Positions 63,947 through 64,000 of a stretch of DNA of 64,000 bases are shown piece after piece. This DNA is from Auanema rhodensis (taxonomy: Eukaryota; Nematoda; Chromadorea; Rhabditida; Rhabditidae). The stretch lies in the NCBI GenBank assembly GCA_964057225.1, contig OZ059896.1:16194501-16258500 (forward strand), written 5' to 3'. Position numbers and translations under genes: made by a program. The number at the start of each line of letters is the position of its first letter. Within the stretch, counting starts at the first letter, position 1. Under the pieces are notes generated by a model. The model did no database searches, was not told the origin of the DNA, and was given only the letters and a program-made list of their open reading frames with translations.

Positions 63947-64000
63947 TTTTTCACTGTTGTTGTAAACAATTGTAATAATAATAAATGTTTTAAAAAACTA

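Overview
The window reads as nuclear DNA from a nematode. Genes have many short introns (often 40-60 bases), T-rich acceptors ending in TTTCAG, and start codons lying just behind acceptor-like sites, as expected for spliced-leader trans-splicing. The collagen is of the nematode cuticle type and the paired 7TM genes look like nematode chemoreceptors. The DNA is AT-rich and full of CT/GA microsatellites. I cannot name the species.

Left third (1-16 kb), ordinary housekeeping genes: the 5' half of a PDZ-containing class XVIII myosin (minus, running off the left edge), the retromer subunit VPS26 (minus), an SLC3A/4F2hc-type amino-acid-transporter heavy chain (plus) and an SLC22-like organic-ion transporter (plus). 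All splice in frame from start to stop, except that the myosin is cut by the window edge.

Middle (16-49 kb): a 19-exon, 770-residue single-pass LRR protein (minus) has a Toll-like ectodomain but no TIR domain. A complete cuticle collagen gene lies antisense inside one of its introns. Head to head with it, across 2.6 kb, is a gene of about 20 kb for an MITF/TFEB-family bHLH factor (HLH-30 type). It has several candidate alternative first exons. The exons that carry the SP/TP motif corresponding to MITF Ser73/TFEB Ser142 appear to be alternative.

Right third (49-64 kb), AT-rich and repeat-rich: two paralogous Srx-like chemoreceptor genes lie head to head with nearly identical exon lengths. A block of at least 170 bases next to a GA microsatellite is present twice. 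The last 3 kb is a mobile-element graveyard: a decayed integrase-chromodomain gene of Polinton/Maverick type, interrupted by a 464-bp element with terminal inverted repeats and a perfect 8-bp target duplication, which holds a remnant of an ISXO2/Merlin-type zinc ribbon. A second, truncated copy of that remnant lies 1.5 kb upstream.

I found no operon-like, defence or otherwise wholly new system. The most interesting points are the alternative-exon layout of the MITF/TFEB gene, the TIR-less Toll-like protein with its nested collagen, and the nested transposons at the right end. Exon boundaries were derived by eye from splice signals, frame continuity and remembered family sequence; nothing was run against a database.
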